DNA from: Microthyrium microscopicum
Taxonomy: Eukaryota > Ascomycota > Dothideomycetes > Microthyriales > Microthyriaceae
Length of the DNA stretch: 64,000 nucleotides
NCBI GenBank assembly: GCA_010405405.1
Contig: MU004239.1
Coordinates: 124,001-188,000 of the forward strand
Direction of reading: 5' to 3'
The notes beneath the pieces were generated by a model. It was not told where the DNA came from and ran no database searches. It saw nothing but the letters and a program-made list of their open reading frames with translations. The translations under genes were made by a program, and so were the position numbers. How positions within the stretch are numbered: position 1 is the first letter of the stretch; each line of letters begins with the position of its first letter. Of the stretch, positions 23,198 to 34,472 are shown in pieces.

Positions 23198-23912
23198 ATG
23201 GCAGTTCCACTTGAATCATCTGATTACATTCCACGTAAGAATCCATACAAATCACTTGCATTCTCAAGATACTGATACGCATCCTCTAGAAATCGACCTC
23301 CCCCCATCCGAAGCAATGCGCGCGTCCCTACTCTCCCAAGTCGAAGCTGAACGGCCATCAAATTTCGCTACAACATTACATCCGCTCGTCGATACATCAT
23401 ATACCCCTACATTTTCACCTCTTATAGACGCCGAACACAAAAGCCTCCAGTCAGACACCCCAAAAGAACGAGGAATCGATCTATCGCGCTACGAATCCGA
23501 TGCCTTAGAACCACCCAACCAAACATTCCCCACCTCCGACGAAGAGCGCCCCGAATTCCTGAATGAATGGCGCGAGACTCTGCGTCGTGCATATGCCTCT
23601 AGCACATATCTGTCCGGACGCAACACCAACCTCGCGCTTCTCGAAACTTACGGCAAGAACAGTTGGCTAGTGAGCAATTGGCAGCTGGAAGCTGAGCTCA
23701 AAGCGCTCGACACGGAGTTGGCGGACACGAAACGCCAGGCGGAAGAGCTGACGGAGGAGAGGCGCGCGAAGCAGGAGGCTGCGGGCGCGGAGATGGCGGT
23801 TTTGGAGGAGAGTTGGAAACGGGCGGTTGGGGGCGTGGTTGAGGTGCAGGTTGCTACGGAGGTGCTGAGAGGTGAGGTTCTGGAGAAGCGCAGTGAGATT
23901 GCTGAGCAATGA
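23198..23912 (+). CDS. Pre-mRNA-splicing factor SPF27 (BCAS2/Cwf7 family)
   Basis: Exon 1 is only 37 bp (23198-23234, MAVPLESSDYIP) and joins exon 2 (23290-23912) over a 55-bp intron starting GTAAGAATCC and ending CTCTAG, giving 219 aa. SPF27 is a small coiled-coil subunit of the Prp19/NineTeen complex that helps activate the spliceosome. Recognisable elements are the start YIPQIDLPPSEAMRASLLSQ, the middle WRETLRRAYASSTYLSGRNTNLALLETYGKNSWLVSNW, and a C-terminal coiled coil from about residue 130 onward (Glu/Lys/Ala heptads, LEAELKALDTELADTKRQAE). Length agrees with the family (about 220 aa). The very short first exon makes this gene easy to misannotate. Confidence 0.88.
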
Positions 23913-24555
23913 ACGCTGTTTCTCCTGAAGACTTTCAGATCTGTACATCAGAGATGGTGGCTCGATGCATGGTACGACCTAACGGCCGGCGTTTCTACTC
24001 GCTGAATATTCAGCCTTCGCTCATGGCTCGCGATATGCCCACGGCGATGACCATTGCTCTTCGAACTGGACTCAAGGTCTTCAATACAGACGAGTACTCC
24101 CTAACCAGGACGAGGCTTCGCTAAGCTTTAATGCGGCCCAACTTACCAGGTTGCCAGACTCAAAGCTTAGGATCGGAATACAAGCAAAGACCAATTTATT
24201 CACTGCTTACAAGACTTGACTTTTTCTTCCTCTTCAAACCTTCTTTACGCGTGGATTTTGACCTTGCGACAAAAGCCACGGCTCTTGTTAAAGCGTCCCC
24301 GCTCTCATGTTCCGTGGATGGATTCACCTTGCATATTTTTACCCAAACCAGAAGACCAGCCTCGGCAAGCTAGTTGAGGAGTTGCACTGCATTCAGTATT
24401 TTATAACCTGAACAACAGACCAACCATTGCACATCTATCTCTAGGAGGATTCTCCCATTTCGAAGGTTTTCATACAACAAGACCATCCATTCAGAATATC
24501 TGGACGAATATATTAACGATCTACAAAAATACCGATTTTGAAGGCAGACGTTGTC
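23913..24555. other. Intergenic
   Basis: About 640 bp between two genes reading in the same direction. No feature recognised. Confidence 0.5.
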
Positions 24556-26124
24556 ATGGCCTCCTTATCACACTCAATTGCTTTGAACGTACTGGATGAA
24601 GTACTTGAAGACTTTGGCCTTTCGAGAAAAGCCAATGGAACCACAATCTTATTCACAGGAGACATCCCATCTCAAGAGTCTACGAAATCACAAATCATCA
24701 ACCTTTCTCTCATAGGTTCCATACCGGCTCTAGCAAATGCTGTCGCCGCAACTCAAATCTATGAAGCTCGAGGTGGTCAAGCACAAAACATTGACATAGA
24801 TCTTCGACGAGGTCACAACTACATTGATCCAGACATTGGCATGACACCAACGATAAACGGGCAGGAAATCACTTTAGATCTCACCACGGGCAACCCATTT
24901 CTCAACAACATCTTTGAGACAGCCGATGGTCGGTTTGTCATCCTGTCTGCAGTTTACGTCGACCTCGTTTACCAATGGACTGCCTTCCTCAATACATCCG
25001 TACAAATTGACTCCGTCCGCGCCGCCGTCAAACGCTGGCCTGCTGCTGCCCTCGAGGAAGCCTGTGCACTCGCTGGCCTCCCCATGGCCATCGTCAGCTC
25101 CGCAACAGAATGGGCAGCCCATCCACAAGGCGCCCATCTCTCCAAGCTACCAATCGCTCCCATCGACCGCATCTCCACTCCCGCGCCGCCCCTCCTCCTC
25201 TCTCCCAACCCCAAACGACCACTAGAAGGAGTCAAAGTCCTCTGTCTAACCCATGCCATCGCTGGACCCTCCGCCGGCCGCACTCTAGCAGAGCACGGCG
25301 CCTCCGTCTTACAGCTAATGTCCACCCATGGCCACGAACACGCCTTCGTCTACACCTATGCAAATCTCGGCACCGCCAGCACTCGCCTAAACCTGCACAA
25401 ACTAGCCGATCGCGAACGCGTCTGGACGCTAGTGCGCCAATCGCACGTCTGGCTCGACAGCTACCGCGCCGGCGCGCTCAGCAAATTTGGCTTCAGCGAT
25501 GATGCGCTGCGTGCTGCGAATCCAGGAATTATCGTAAGCCATGTGCGCTGCTATGGAACGACTGGGCCGTGGGCGAACAAGCCGGGATTTGACATGCAGG
25601 GCAGCGCCAGCTCGGGGCTTATGGATGCTTGTGGCGACAACGGCAAGCCCGCGTGGCCACCGGGTATGGTGATCAATGATTATACGACCGGCTACTTTGG
25701 CGCGCTGGGCGTGATGGCTGCGTTACTTCGACGCATGCGTGAGGGTGGTAGCTATGTAGTCAGCCAGAGCCTAACGGGCACAGCGATGGGGCTACTGCGT
25801 GTATTTGGGAGTGCACGCTGGCCGCAGCTACGAGAGCAGCAGGAGACAGCGTTGGCACCGCTGAAGATGCGTGTGGAGACGAAATTAGGTGTGATGCGTA
25901 CACTGGCGCCGCTGCCGGTGCTGAGTGGCACGCCGATTGTGTATAGTCCGATATTTCTGGAGCCGATGGGCAGTGCGAAGCCGATGTTTCCAGGGTACGA
26001 GGATGGGTATGATGTGGATGGGCAGGAGCCGTTGGAGAAGCATGCGGTGGGGATGATGATGGGAATCAGTATGCGGAATAAATTGAAGAAGTTGCAGGAT
26101 ATGGGCAAGGAGGCAAAGCTGTGA
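24556..26124 (+). CDS. Family III CoA-transferase (CaiB/BaiF type)
   Basis: A single exon of 522 aa starts at ATG 24556 (MASLSHSIALNVLDEV). Family III enzymes move CoA between carboxylic acids through aspartyl-CoA intermediates. Supporting blocks are SLIGSIPALANAVAATQIYEARGG early, PLEGVKVLCLTHAIAGPSAGRTLAEHGASVLQL (the family's nucleotide-binding entry), YANLGTASTRLNLH, VWLDSYRAGALSKFGFSDDALRAANPGIIVSHVRCYGTTGPWANKPGFDMQGSASSGLMDACG, and DYTTGYFGALGVMAALLRR. Fungal homologues are often labelled alpha-methylacyl-CoA racemase or L-carnitine dehydratase-like. The C-terminal ~100 residues are more divergent. The acyl donor is unknown and no acyl-CoA ligase lies nearby. Third-position GC is higher in the second half than in neighbouring genes. 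Confidence 0.9.
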   Translation: MASLSHSIALNVLDEVLEDFGLSRKANGTTILFTGDIPSQESTKSQIINLSLIGSIPALANAVAATQIYEARGGQAQNIDIDLRRGHNYIDPDIGMTPTINGQEITLDLTTGNPFLNNIFETADGRFVILSAVYVDLVYQWTAFLNTSVQIDSVRAAVKRWPAAALEEACALAGLPMAIVSSATEWAAHPQGAHLSKLPIAPIDRISTPAPPLLLSPNPKRPLEGVKVLCLTHAIAGPSAGRTLAEHGASVLQLMSTHGHEHAFVYTYANLGTASTRLNLHKLADRERVWTLVRQSHVWLDSYRAGALSKFGFSDDALRAANPGIIVSHVRCYGTTGPWANKPGFDMQGSASSGLMDACGDNGKPAWPPGMVINDYTTGYFGALGVMAALLRRMREGGSYVVSQSLTGTAMGLLRVFGSARWPQLREQQETALAPLKMRVETKLGVMRTLAPLPVLSGTPIVYSPIFLEPMGSAKPMFPGYEDGYDVDGQEPLEKHAVGMMMGISMRNKLKKLQDMGKEAKL

Positions 26125-26457
26125 TCGCTGGCCATTGGCGTTTTTCACAGACATATTCTGGAAGGATCTGGCAAATTCTAGGATTTACAAAAGGGAAATT
26201 TCATTTATACTATTCTCATGTCGGTGGAATGAGGGCAAATTACTATGCTATAACCGGAACTTGACGTCTACTCAAAGACCGATATACATGGCGATATTCA
26301 ATTGCATGACCTTGACGACATTAGACTGATGTTGACTCAGGCGGCCCAATCCCCTGTATTAAGTAAGAGTTGTAAGGAGGATGAAGAGCTACGATAAAGT
26401 GTCTCTGGTAGGCAGTAAGGTCAATCGAGCAGAATTGACCAAACACTCAACCGTTTC
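26125..26457. other. Convergent 3' flanks
   Basis: About 330 bp between the CoA-transferase and the copper transporter genes. Nothing recognised. Confidence 0.5.
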
Positions 26458-27334
26458 CTATCCGCAGCATACTGTGGCATTAGATGTCGAAGCTGCCTGT
26501 GCTTTAACCTGAATAGGCTGAAATCCACTGAACACTAGACGATGATCAGTATCTTATGATGCAGCAAAAGGACAAAACTTACCGAAAAAGCCCAGAAATG
26601 CACCCGAAAAGATACAAATGATGATATATCCATTGTAATACATCGCCATCAACATGACAAGATACGCCACCGCGAACTGCGAGCAATGCAAGCCCGAACG
26701 AACCAGCGCCTGCCACACCGTCGGTCGAATCACAACTAGCTCAGGAGAAGCAATGTCTTCAGATTGGAGCATCTTGTTACCGCTGGTGCCGCTGTCGCTG
26801 GACGGTACACGAGTCTTGTTGTCAACAGTCACTGCAATCGCTTTTTGCGCACGAGTAGCAAGCACTCGCTCCCACTCCACGGCTGCTCGGCGCAGGCCTT
26901 CGAGGGTCATGACTAGCAATACTACGCCGATACAAGTGCCAGCGAACGCGCCTTGAGAGGTGATTTGCCAGGAGCGGGCGAGGAAGCATGCGTCGATGGT
27001 ATGCCAGTTCCATAGCATCTATTGTGGTCGATCAGAAAGGAGTTGACATGGGTATAGGGGATTTACGTACGTTGATTTTGCATTTTGGCTTGATTGCCAT
27101 ATTCTCTGTGGCGGACATACTCCTGCGTTCGAGCATAGGTCGAGCCTTTGAGCTTCCACAGCAGTTTTGGGGGGTGGAGAATGGCTGGAGAGGCAGTACT
27201 ATTGTCTCTGGTGCTCTCAGTGTTGGACTGGCGATGGAGGATAGTAGATTATCGGTATTTGGAAGTTGACTGGTTGGTGCTGGGAAACGCGTCGGCATCG
27301 ACGAGAGCGTCGTTTTGGGACTGGCTCGCATCAT
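26458..27334 (-). CDS. Ctr-type copper transporter
   Basis: Three exons (27334-27071, 27018-26583, 26534-26458), with introns of 52 bp (GTACGT..AATAG) and 48 bp (GTAAGT..TCTAG), give 258 aa. Ctr proteins form trimeric plasma-membrane or vacuolar pores for Cu(I). Evidence: a polar N-terminus with Met-rich MSATENMAIKPKCKIN directly before MLWNWHTIDACFLARSW, the classic entry to TM1; TM1 GAFAGTCIGVVLLVMTLEGL; a variable cytosolic loop; TM2 FAVAYLVMLMAMYYNGYIIICIFSGAFLGFFVF, including M-x3-M (MLMAM) and G-x3-G; and the C-terminal CCG. The last exon was found only by splicing and restores the family C-terminus. The exact initiation codon is the least certain part. Confidence 0.9.
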
Positions 27335-27935
27335 TTTGTAAAATGGAGTGAATATTGGGTTAAGTGTGGATGTGACTACCCCCCAGATAGGAAGAAAAGA
27401 ACTTTAAAGCTGAAGAGATTTTGACTTCGATGACAGTGATCCTTTGTCGAGGTTTGAATCTGACGGAGCTCGGAGTGAAAATTCCAAGTTTTCAACTGTA
27501 GCGAAGCCCACAGCAAATTTTTATATCCTTTTCTTGTTAGTTTGGTAGCATAGCATCATAATGAGCTAAATATGAAATGTCGGAGGGATGAGCAGTTTCT
27601 TGGTCGTATTTCGGTTCCATGCTTTGACAATAAAGCGTGTGAGGTCAGAATAGAGTTCATTAGTGGAACAAGCGCGAATATAATGCTAACTAAATCTCTT
27701 AGGCTACCATTCTTTCGGTAAAGACTTCAAGGGAAGAAGCAACAGTATATCACTGAAGCCATTCTGACAGTTGGGAATACCGAATGGCCTCTCCACGACT
27801 TATCACCCTTTATAGTAACAGGAGGATCGTGAGCTTCAGCGGTAGGTAGAGATTTATTATATTACCATTCGACCCATTCGCTTTCCTAAATACCAGGCCT
27901 TGGGATTGAACCGAAGCGGCTGAACAGATAAACGC
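27335..27935. other. Intergenic
   Basis: 600 bp, same-direction genes on both sides. No feature recognised. Confidence 0.5.
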
Positions 27936-30900
27936 TCAAATTACAGCTGGAGTGATACGCAACAACCTCATCCCATTCTCAAGCACCACACGAGTCGCCT
28001 CATACAGGGCAGCTTGTGCTGGAGTGATTCCAGTGACCTTCTGCTCTTCCGATACCCTAACTTTGTTATCATCTTTGCTTGCTTGCAAATTCGTTTCATC
28101 CAGTGTCTGATCTTGCCGAGCAAGTTCGTCATTCTGTGTCTTTTCACCGAGCAGTGTATCTCCAACCTCTCCACCAGCAGGGTCCTGCTTCTCGGAAATG
28201 ACTTCACTGGATTCTTCTGGTGCATGTGCTATTGTTTCCTCCGCAGCTGACTCCACTTCTTTTCTTTGTGGGGCTTCTGGTACATTAACGTGATGTTCAT
28301 GAGATGTGGCTGAAAATTCCTGCTGAGCCACTATAGAGTTGGATTGTGCGAAATCATGGAGTGAATCATGGCGTATATGTTTCTGGGCCTTTTCATCTTC
28401 AATCTCTGCATGTATGATGGGCACGTCCGGCGCCATTTGAGTCGTTTCGGCTGGATGGCCTTCCTCTGTTTTTGTTTCTACTGCTCCACCATTTGTGAGC
28501 TCGCTTTGGGGTCTTGGTTCTGCTTGCTCTTTGATTTGGCCAACAGTCTCGACTGCCGCGGCTTGTTCTTCGTTTGGTGAGACTTGTACTTCTGGTTGCC
28601 CTGTTGCGTGAGCGTCCTCGCATGGCACTTGTGCTATTGGTGTCGCTTCAGTGGGTGCTACTTCAGTGGGTGCTACTTCAGTGGGTGCTACTTCAGTGGG
28701 TGCTGCTTCAGTGGGTGCTGCTTCAGTGGGTGCTGCTTCAGTGGGTGCTGCTTCTGTGGGTGCTACTTCAGTGGGTGCTGCTTCAGTGGGTGCTGCTTCA
28801 GTGGGTGCTGCTTCAGTTGGTGCTGCTTCTGTTTGTGCTTCTTCAGTGGGTGCTGCTTCAGTGGGTGCTGCTTCAGTGGGTGCTGCTTCAGTGGGTGCTG
28901 CTTCAGTGGGTGCTGCTTCAGTGGGTGCTGCTTCAGTGGTTGCTGCTTCAGTGGTTGCTGCTTCAGTGGTTGCTGCTTCAGTGGGTGCTATTACAGTCGT
29001 CACATCTGCCGGGGGTGTCGCTTCGGTTGGCACATCTTCCGTGGATGTCGCTTCGATAGATCTTGCTTCCATGGGCGTTGCTTCAGTTGGCGCTGCTTCC
29101 ACAGGGCCCGCAATTCCTTGGAGCAAAGGCTCGTTTTGTGCGCCCTCTCCAGAAACGGAATCATGAGCATCTTCGTCTTCAGGTTTTGGGTCCAAGCAGG
29201 ACGAGAGCTGGTCGACAAGTGAGAAAAGATACTCCAATATCCCAGCAGGCTCTAAAGACGTGTATGCAGCATGAGTTATGTTTGGGTACTGGGTTAGCAT
29301 TCTTGCTAAATCTGTAAACTCGTCTTCATCGATTGAATCGATGTCTTCTGCCGAGAGATCGGTACTATCTGGAGCTTCTTTGAGAAGAGATTGAAGTCGA
29401 GTGTACCAGTATTGAAGCTCTGGCCCTGTTCGGGGCTCAAATGAGGTCATCTTAGCAATATCAAAGCTATGATCTGTACCTCTCCTGGCAGACAGTTCTT
29501 GTGAAAGTAAAGCATTGGTAGCCATAATGGTCGGTAAGTCTGGTGTTTGACCCAGTAGGAGCGACTTATCGGGGTTTGTCTCCAACGACTCTTTCATGGC
29601 GGTTTGACATTGGTCTAAGATCTCGTCTAAGCCATCACCTTCACCAAACTTCTCGGACATGCTTGAGACATCGCTGAATGCTACATGAAGAAGTTTGTTA
29701 GCTAGGTCAGACATGCCCATCAGCTCCAGAACCTGTTTGATGCGTTGGAAATGTGTTGAGTGGTCTTTCGCGACAACGAAAATCATCTGATCAAAATTGA
29801 ATTTCCTTGACCGTTCTAGGATTGCAGCAAGATCTCGGAGCTGGTAGGTTGTACTTCCAGTTCTATCCCGGATAACCACTGCGCCTGAACGATTGGAGTG
29901 CTTCTTCAAATCCACGATCCAGGATCCTGACGAGTCCTGTTCGCTCAAGCCCTTAGCTTTCAAAATACTTTCCACTTCGTTCATAGTTTCGGCAGTGACT
30001 AGAGATTCTCCAGAGTATTCGTCAAAAGTGACATTGAGTCGAGAATAGAGCTTGGTGTAATGCTCTATGTTTACATCTCGTACCCGTTTCCAGAAGCTGA
30101 TTTCCTTCTCGCTACCATTGAGCATCTTGGTAAAAAAGTCGTTTCGTTCTGCGAAAAGACCTTGCGCTTCGAATTCAGCAGTGTCACCTCCTTCATCTCG
30201 GATCTTCTTATACTCTGCCTGAACTGGTTTAAACAGTTCGTTGACTTTGTAGTTCACTTCGCGCAAGTGGCCTACTGGGTTGGTTGCGAAAGCTTCCTCG
30301 GATCCAAATTTGTCCCATCCAATGCCCAGAAGCCCGATAGGTTTACCCCAGTCTCCAAGATAATTGATCTTGATAGCTTCCCAGCCCATGGTTTCATACA
30401 TAGTAGCGATATGAGCTCCAAGGATTGTGCTACGGAGATGTTTGGCTTGAAAATCACTGGCAATATTTGGAGAAGAGAATTCCACTACAACCTTTTTGCG
30501 CCCTGAGTTTGGACTGGAGGGATCTCGGCTCCCCAAAGACAAATCTTGTCCGTATAGTACCTTACGGTCGTTGATGTACGGAAGGATGATCTGTGACAAT
30601 ATGCTGGTCTCGAACATTATCCTTAGATGAACTCCATCTGGAATTGGGAAATCGAACAATCCGCAATCTCGAAACTGTAAGAAATTAGTTGTCGGCTGGA
30701 GAGTCGAAAACGGATCAAATCAGAAGATACCTTCTCAGCTATTTCGAAGGCAAGCACATTTGCCTTGTCTTTTGGACCAAGTCGTGGGAGTATGATAGCC
30801 AGATCCCCATTATAGATATTCTGAGGACATTGGATGGACTTGAAGGCCACACTTCGTTCGCATCCAACAGCCTTCTGAACGATATCCGCAACATAAGAAC

Positions 30901-31015
30901 GATATATGTCCATTGGATTGTTCAAAGGGTTGGCATCAGTACATGTTGGTATTGGTGTGACCAAATCCAGCCCAGCCAGCAGCTGTTCGAGGCCTGAAAT
31001 CGTTAGTGTCGCCAT
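27936..31015 (-). CDS. Arginyl-tRNA synthetase-like protein with large repeat insertion
   Basis: Exons 31015-30731 and 30674-27936 (56-bp GTATCT..TACAG intron) give 1007 aa against about 600-650 for the family. Domains in order: Arg-tRNA synthetase N domain (1-130, NPLNNPMDIYRSYVADIV, NGDLAIILPRL); class I catalytic core (about 155-440) with EFSSPNIASDFQAKHLRST, NYLGDWGKPIGLLGIG and DEYSGES; then the anticodon-binding DALR domain. The DALR domain is split: EPAGILEYLFSLVDQLSSCLD (to ~590) and AQAALYEATRVVLENGMRLL (from ~980) flank about 385 residues of Glu/Thr/Ala/Pro-rich low-complexity sequence. The HIGH-type site reads QAKH and the second signature reads MSEKFGEG, so ATP-site motifs are weak. 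It could be the working enzyme with a fungal-type motif or a divergent paralogue; I cannot tell which. Confidence 0.88.
28636..28990 (-). repeat. 15-bp coding minisatellite (AAPTE repeat)
   Basis: About 23 tandem 15-bp units lie inside the DALR domain of the arginyl-tRNA synthetase-like gene. The sense unit encodes Ala-Ala-Pro-Thr-Glu, with variants AATTE, VAPTE and EAQTE. Every unit is a multiple of three, so copy-number change keeps the frame. Degenerate units (ATPME, ARSIE, ATSTE, DVPTE) flank the N-terminal side, showing an older, decayed array next to a homogenised core. Confidence 0.95.
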
Positions 31016-32061
31016 GTCTGAAGGCTATGAAACGCCGTTATCGATGCTCAAGGCTGAATTGAAGGGTTAAATGGGTTCGAACGAATATAAGTGGTTGAAG
31101 GCTTCAAAGCACTTCACTTATAACAAGGCGTAGTTCTATTAATACCACATCTATGCAATTGTAAGTTTCGTTATTGGCAAGGCCTGGCTTTCATCGCCTT
31201 TTAAGCTGATCGCGGCCTCTTGATGCCTGATGATTGCGCTGTCTTTATTTGAGTCGTGGTTGGTGACCATTGGTTATCTCATCTGCAAGGCGAAAGTGGT
31301 TTCTACAGTCCACCAATGAACGCATTAGCATTGTATTCAGCCTACCTCGCATCTCGGGCAAAAGAATGTTTTGGTATTGCCAGCTCCTCTCAAATTCACT
31401 TCTTGCAGTTAGTGCGTAAAATGATCCTGAGGCTATTGACTCATGAAGTGATTTGGCCTGCAACCGAGTGGTGGACAACATATATACAGCGCTTCAAGAT
31501 TCAAACTATCAGAACAAAATCGCGAAGATGTATTATTCAGCACAGTCTACGGATTAAGATACTTGCATACATATACTGGAAGTTGGGACACGAAGTATCG
31601 GAGAGTAGCAGATCGTAGAGCAGAAATCGCATTTGATAAGCAAAGTGCTGTTCGTTTCTGCTATTCTCTGACAGCTTCAAACCATAACGAATAATCACGG
31701 GGCTCGAATGGAGGTGGCGCTAGTCAAGGAGATGTATAGCCATAACTCATAGCATGGCTGTTGTCGTGATGGTAAAAGGGACTGAGCTATCTCTCTGGAA
31801 GCAACGTATATGTCTCATCATTGTATCCATACATCGTGCTTTTGATGAACTTTATATAAGCCAAATTCTTGTATATCTCCTTGTAACATGACGTCTCTGG
31901 TTGACAAAGACCAAGGCGGTCGGGTATCATAATAGAAAGTAATCGAATCCTCATCAGCGCCGTGTAGTGGCCTCTTTCGCCTCTAGAGTCTATAGTTGGC
32001 TCTTCAGGGTGAATATGGCCTTATACATGAGAAAAGTAACTGCCAATCCTGCTAGAACTGA
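31016..32061. other. Intergenic
   Basis: About 1 kb with no supported gene. The plus-strand 120-codon ORF near 31256-31618 has no recognisable motif and is not called. Confidence 0.5.
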
Positions 32062-34447
32062 TCATCCCAGCCAATTCAATTTCAACGACATTATGAAAGG
32101 CATAAAGTAGACTATCCCTGTCATGAAAATCATGGGAACAACAATCTGACATGTTAGCGGGTTAACGTGAGACTGATACATGACATACCAGAATTCTGTT
32201 CTCAACTTTGATGGCATTGAATTGTACAGTCCCTAGGGCATTCTTGAGCTACCAAAATTAGTGTTTTGCGTGTTATATGGCTGGATATGCTTACCACTTT
32301 ACTTTGTCTATGGCAGTGATCTTCAAGCGATATCAATCGAGATCGCTGTGCGGCCATTTCATTGAATAGCTCTTCGATCTTGAGCAGCCACACTCCTTGT
32401 GTACGCCGGGGGCCGGACGCCATGTCAGCGAAGTAGAAAATATCTCCTGTTTTGAATCGCTGCCACTCTTCGATGGTCTCAGTAAGAACGCCTCTAAGGC
32501 GCCCTAGTAACAAGCTCGTTTGGAACATCCGGTCCACAGCCTCTTTCAAGTCTCTTTTCTCCTTAAAGCATTCTTCGATTGAACGGGAGAATATCTGTCC
32601 AGCATCGTGTTCCTTAACGTTCTTCTCGATCCACCACACCAGGGCCTTCCAAGCTATCAACGTCTGCGAAACGCGACTCTCAAAAACACGAAGGAAGTAT
32701 AATCGAGCATCCCAAATTGGAACACCGGCGTCGAGATTACCGTGGGTCATGAAAGGGTCTGCTTCAAAGTCGCCGGTATCAGGATCCAACATGTCATTAA
32801 CATCTTCGTCGTTATCGGATTCTGCATCAAAGTCATCGACAAAGCATAATGCCGTCCACTGAGTGTTACTAGGTCCGCATAGAGCAAAAGATATGTGTGA
32901 GACACTAATGCCTTTAGTTTTGGAGGTTCCTTCGTGTGAATTGTTTTTGATCAAAAATGAGAGGTCACTGTAAAATTGTCAGTATAGGATCACTATAGCA
33001 TCTGCAGTGCTAGCCGGCCCTTGCTAATTTACTACATCCCCAGTTCTCTAGGCTTTGACAGGCCAATCTTATAGGGTCACAAGAAGATAATCAAAGCCTT
33101 TCGAAAATGGTCTAGCATCACAACTTACATCCATTTTCTGGGAGGGCCTTCTTGTTTGTGAGGTTCCACAGTCTCTAGCATATAGATTGGTATATGCACT
33201 TCCATACGGAAGACAGGCTCAAAATTGTCAGCCTAGCTTTCGAGTTAGTTCTGCCTCATTTGGAATATAAAACCAGGGCCTACCGGTATCTTGACTTGAA
33301 TCGATATCTGAGCATTGATATGTTTGACAATAATATCTTTGATGGTTTTCTTTTGGTGCGAAGTTGCTGTTGTCGTGAGCGCTTTTATATGCCCTGGGCT
33401 CAGATTTGTTATATGTCTGAAAGAATATGGTTTTAGATGGTGCTGGGAGGATGCACGTTGGATTAGCACTCACATAAGTCGTCTGTCGGCATCTTGAAAT
33501 TCAGAATCGGCAAATCTCTGCGATAGAATAGTCAGCTTCAAATTGTAAAGGTAGTAAGACCTACTCAGTCAGTTCTCGGCAGGGCTTATCAGCTCTCTTT
33601 CTGGCAAGAAAGACAGGGCATTGATGGTGGTTCCTAATAAGAGTAGCTGAGAGGCCTTGATAGAATTACAGCTCATACCTTGACACTTAAGTCTGCTTGA
33701 AGGGCCTGGTGTGTCATAGAATTCGCGTGACGTCGAACAGCCTTTGTGGGATCTGGATGAAAACATCTATCATCGAGCCAGGCGTGACATCTTTCTGCTG
33801 TATTTGGAGGATAGCTTTTGACATAAGCCATGACTTCGTTTTCAGGACCAAGTTGCCCTAGCTCATCTTCATCCTCAAGGAATATTCTCAAATCGTCAGC
33901 GGGAGAATCGAGAAAGCTTATCGTTTGAGCCCATGGTTCATGCTCATCCTGAAAAGGGCCAGCTTTGTGCGTATAGAAAGATAGGGGCCACTTTCGAGGG
34001 AAGACTCTTGAAAGTGAATTTGAACTACCTGTATTATTCATTAGTTAGCGGAGGGGAGTAGAAGTAAATTGAAATGCTTACAACGGCGCAAATGTTTCTC
34101 TGCTGTGCTTCTCATTGAGAATTGTCTCTCAAGATATAGGTCTCGTTCACCAAATGATGATGTTCGGGAAAAAGCCGAGTCATTGTAATCGGTTATAGGA
34201 CTTGCCTGTAATGAATATAAGTAAATGAGTCGGAAAGATAGATGAGAATCCGTACTGGTTCTACTTCACTACCAGATTCATGGTCGACCAATAACGGAGG
34301 TGTCAAGGCTACTGAACGCCAGTGGGCAGGATGCAACTCGGCCAGGAATCCCAACGGCTGGTTCATGGCCTCGTCAGCGACCCAAATATCACTACTCTCC
34401 ATATATCCCGAGTTTGGACTATACTCAAGAGACTGAGGGATCGACAT
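32062..34447 (-). CDS. CorA/ZntB-like membrane protein, nine exons
   Basis: Nine exons (34447-34256, 34205-34082, 34028-33679, 33517-33474, 33416-33284, 33232-33129, 32967-32295, 32248-32189, 32145-32062) join in frame to 587 aa; every junction is GT..AG. The order of motifs follows the fungal family usually named Mg2+ transporter CorA-like/ZntB: DADRRLIHITNLSPGHIKAL, the strand IDLSFLIKNN, QWTALCFVDDF, an acidic loop, IWDARLYFLRVFESRVSQ, a long helical region, and a terminal hydrophobic helix pair (ILIVVPMIFMTGIVYFMPFIM). The canonical GMN motif of true CorA channels is not seen, so transport is unproven. The start MSIPQSLEY is the first ATG after an upstream acceptor-like site; a longer N-terminus is possible. 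Confidence 0.72.
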
Positions 34448-34472
34448 GTCAATAGAAGAAATGCATCCAGAA

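Noticed and set aside
28574-29222. Long plus-strand ORFs with Cys-rich or GAxSV repeats opposite the ArgRS-like insert
   Set aside because: They are opposite-strand shadows of the 15-bp minisatellite; any frame through a pure in-frame repeat stays open. No start context or domain supports them.
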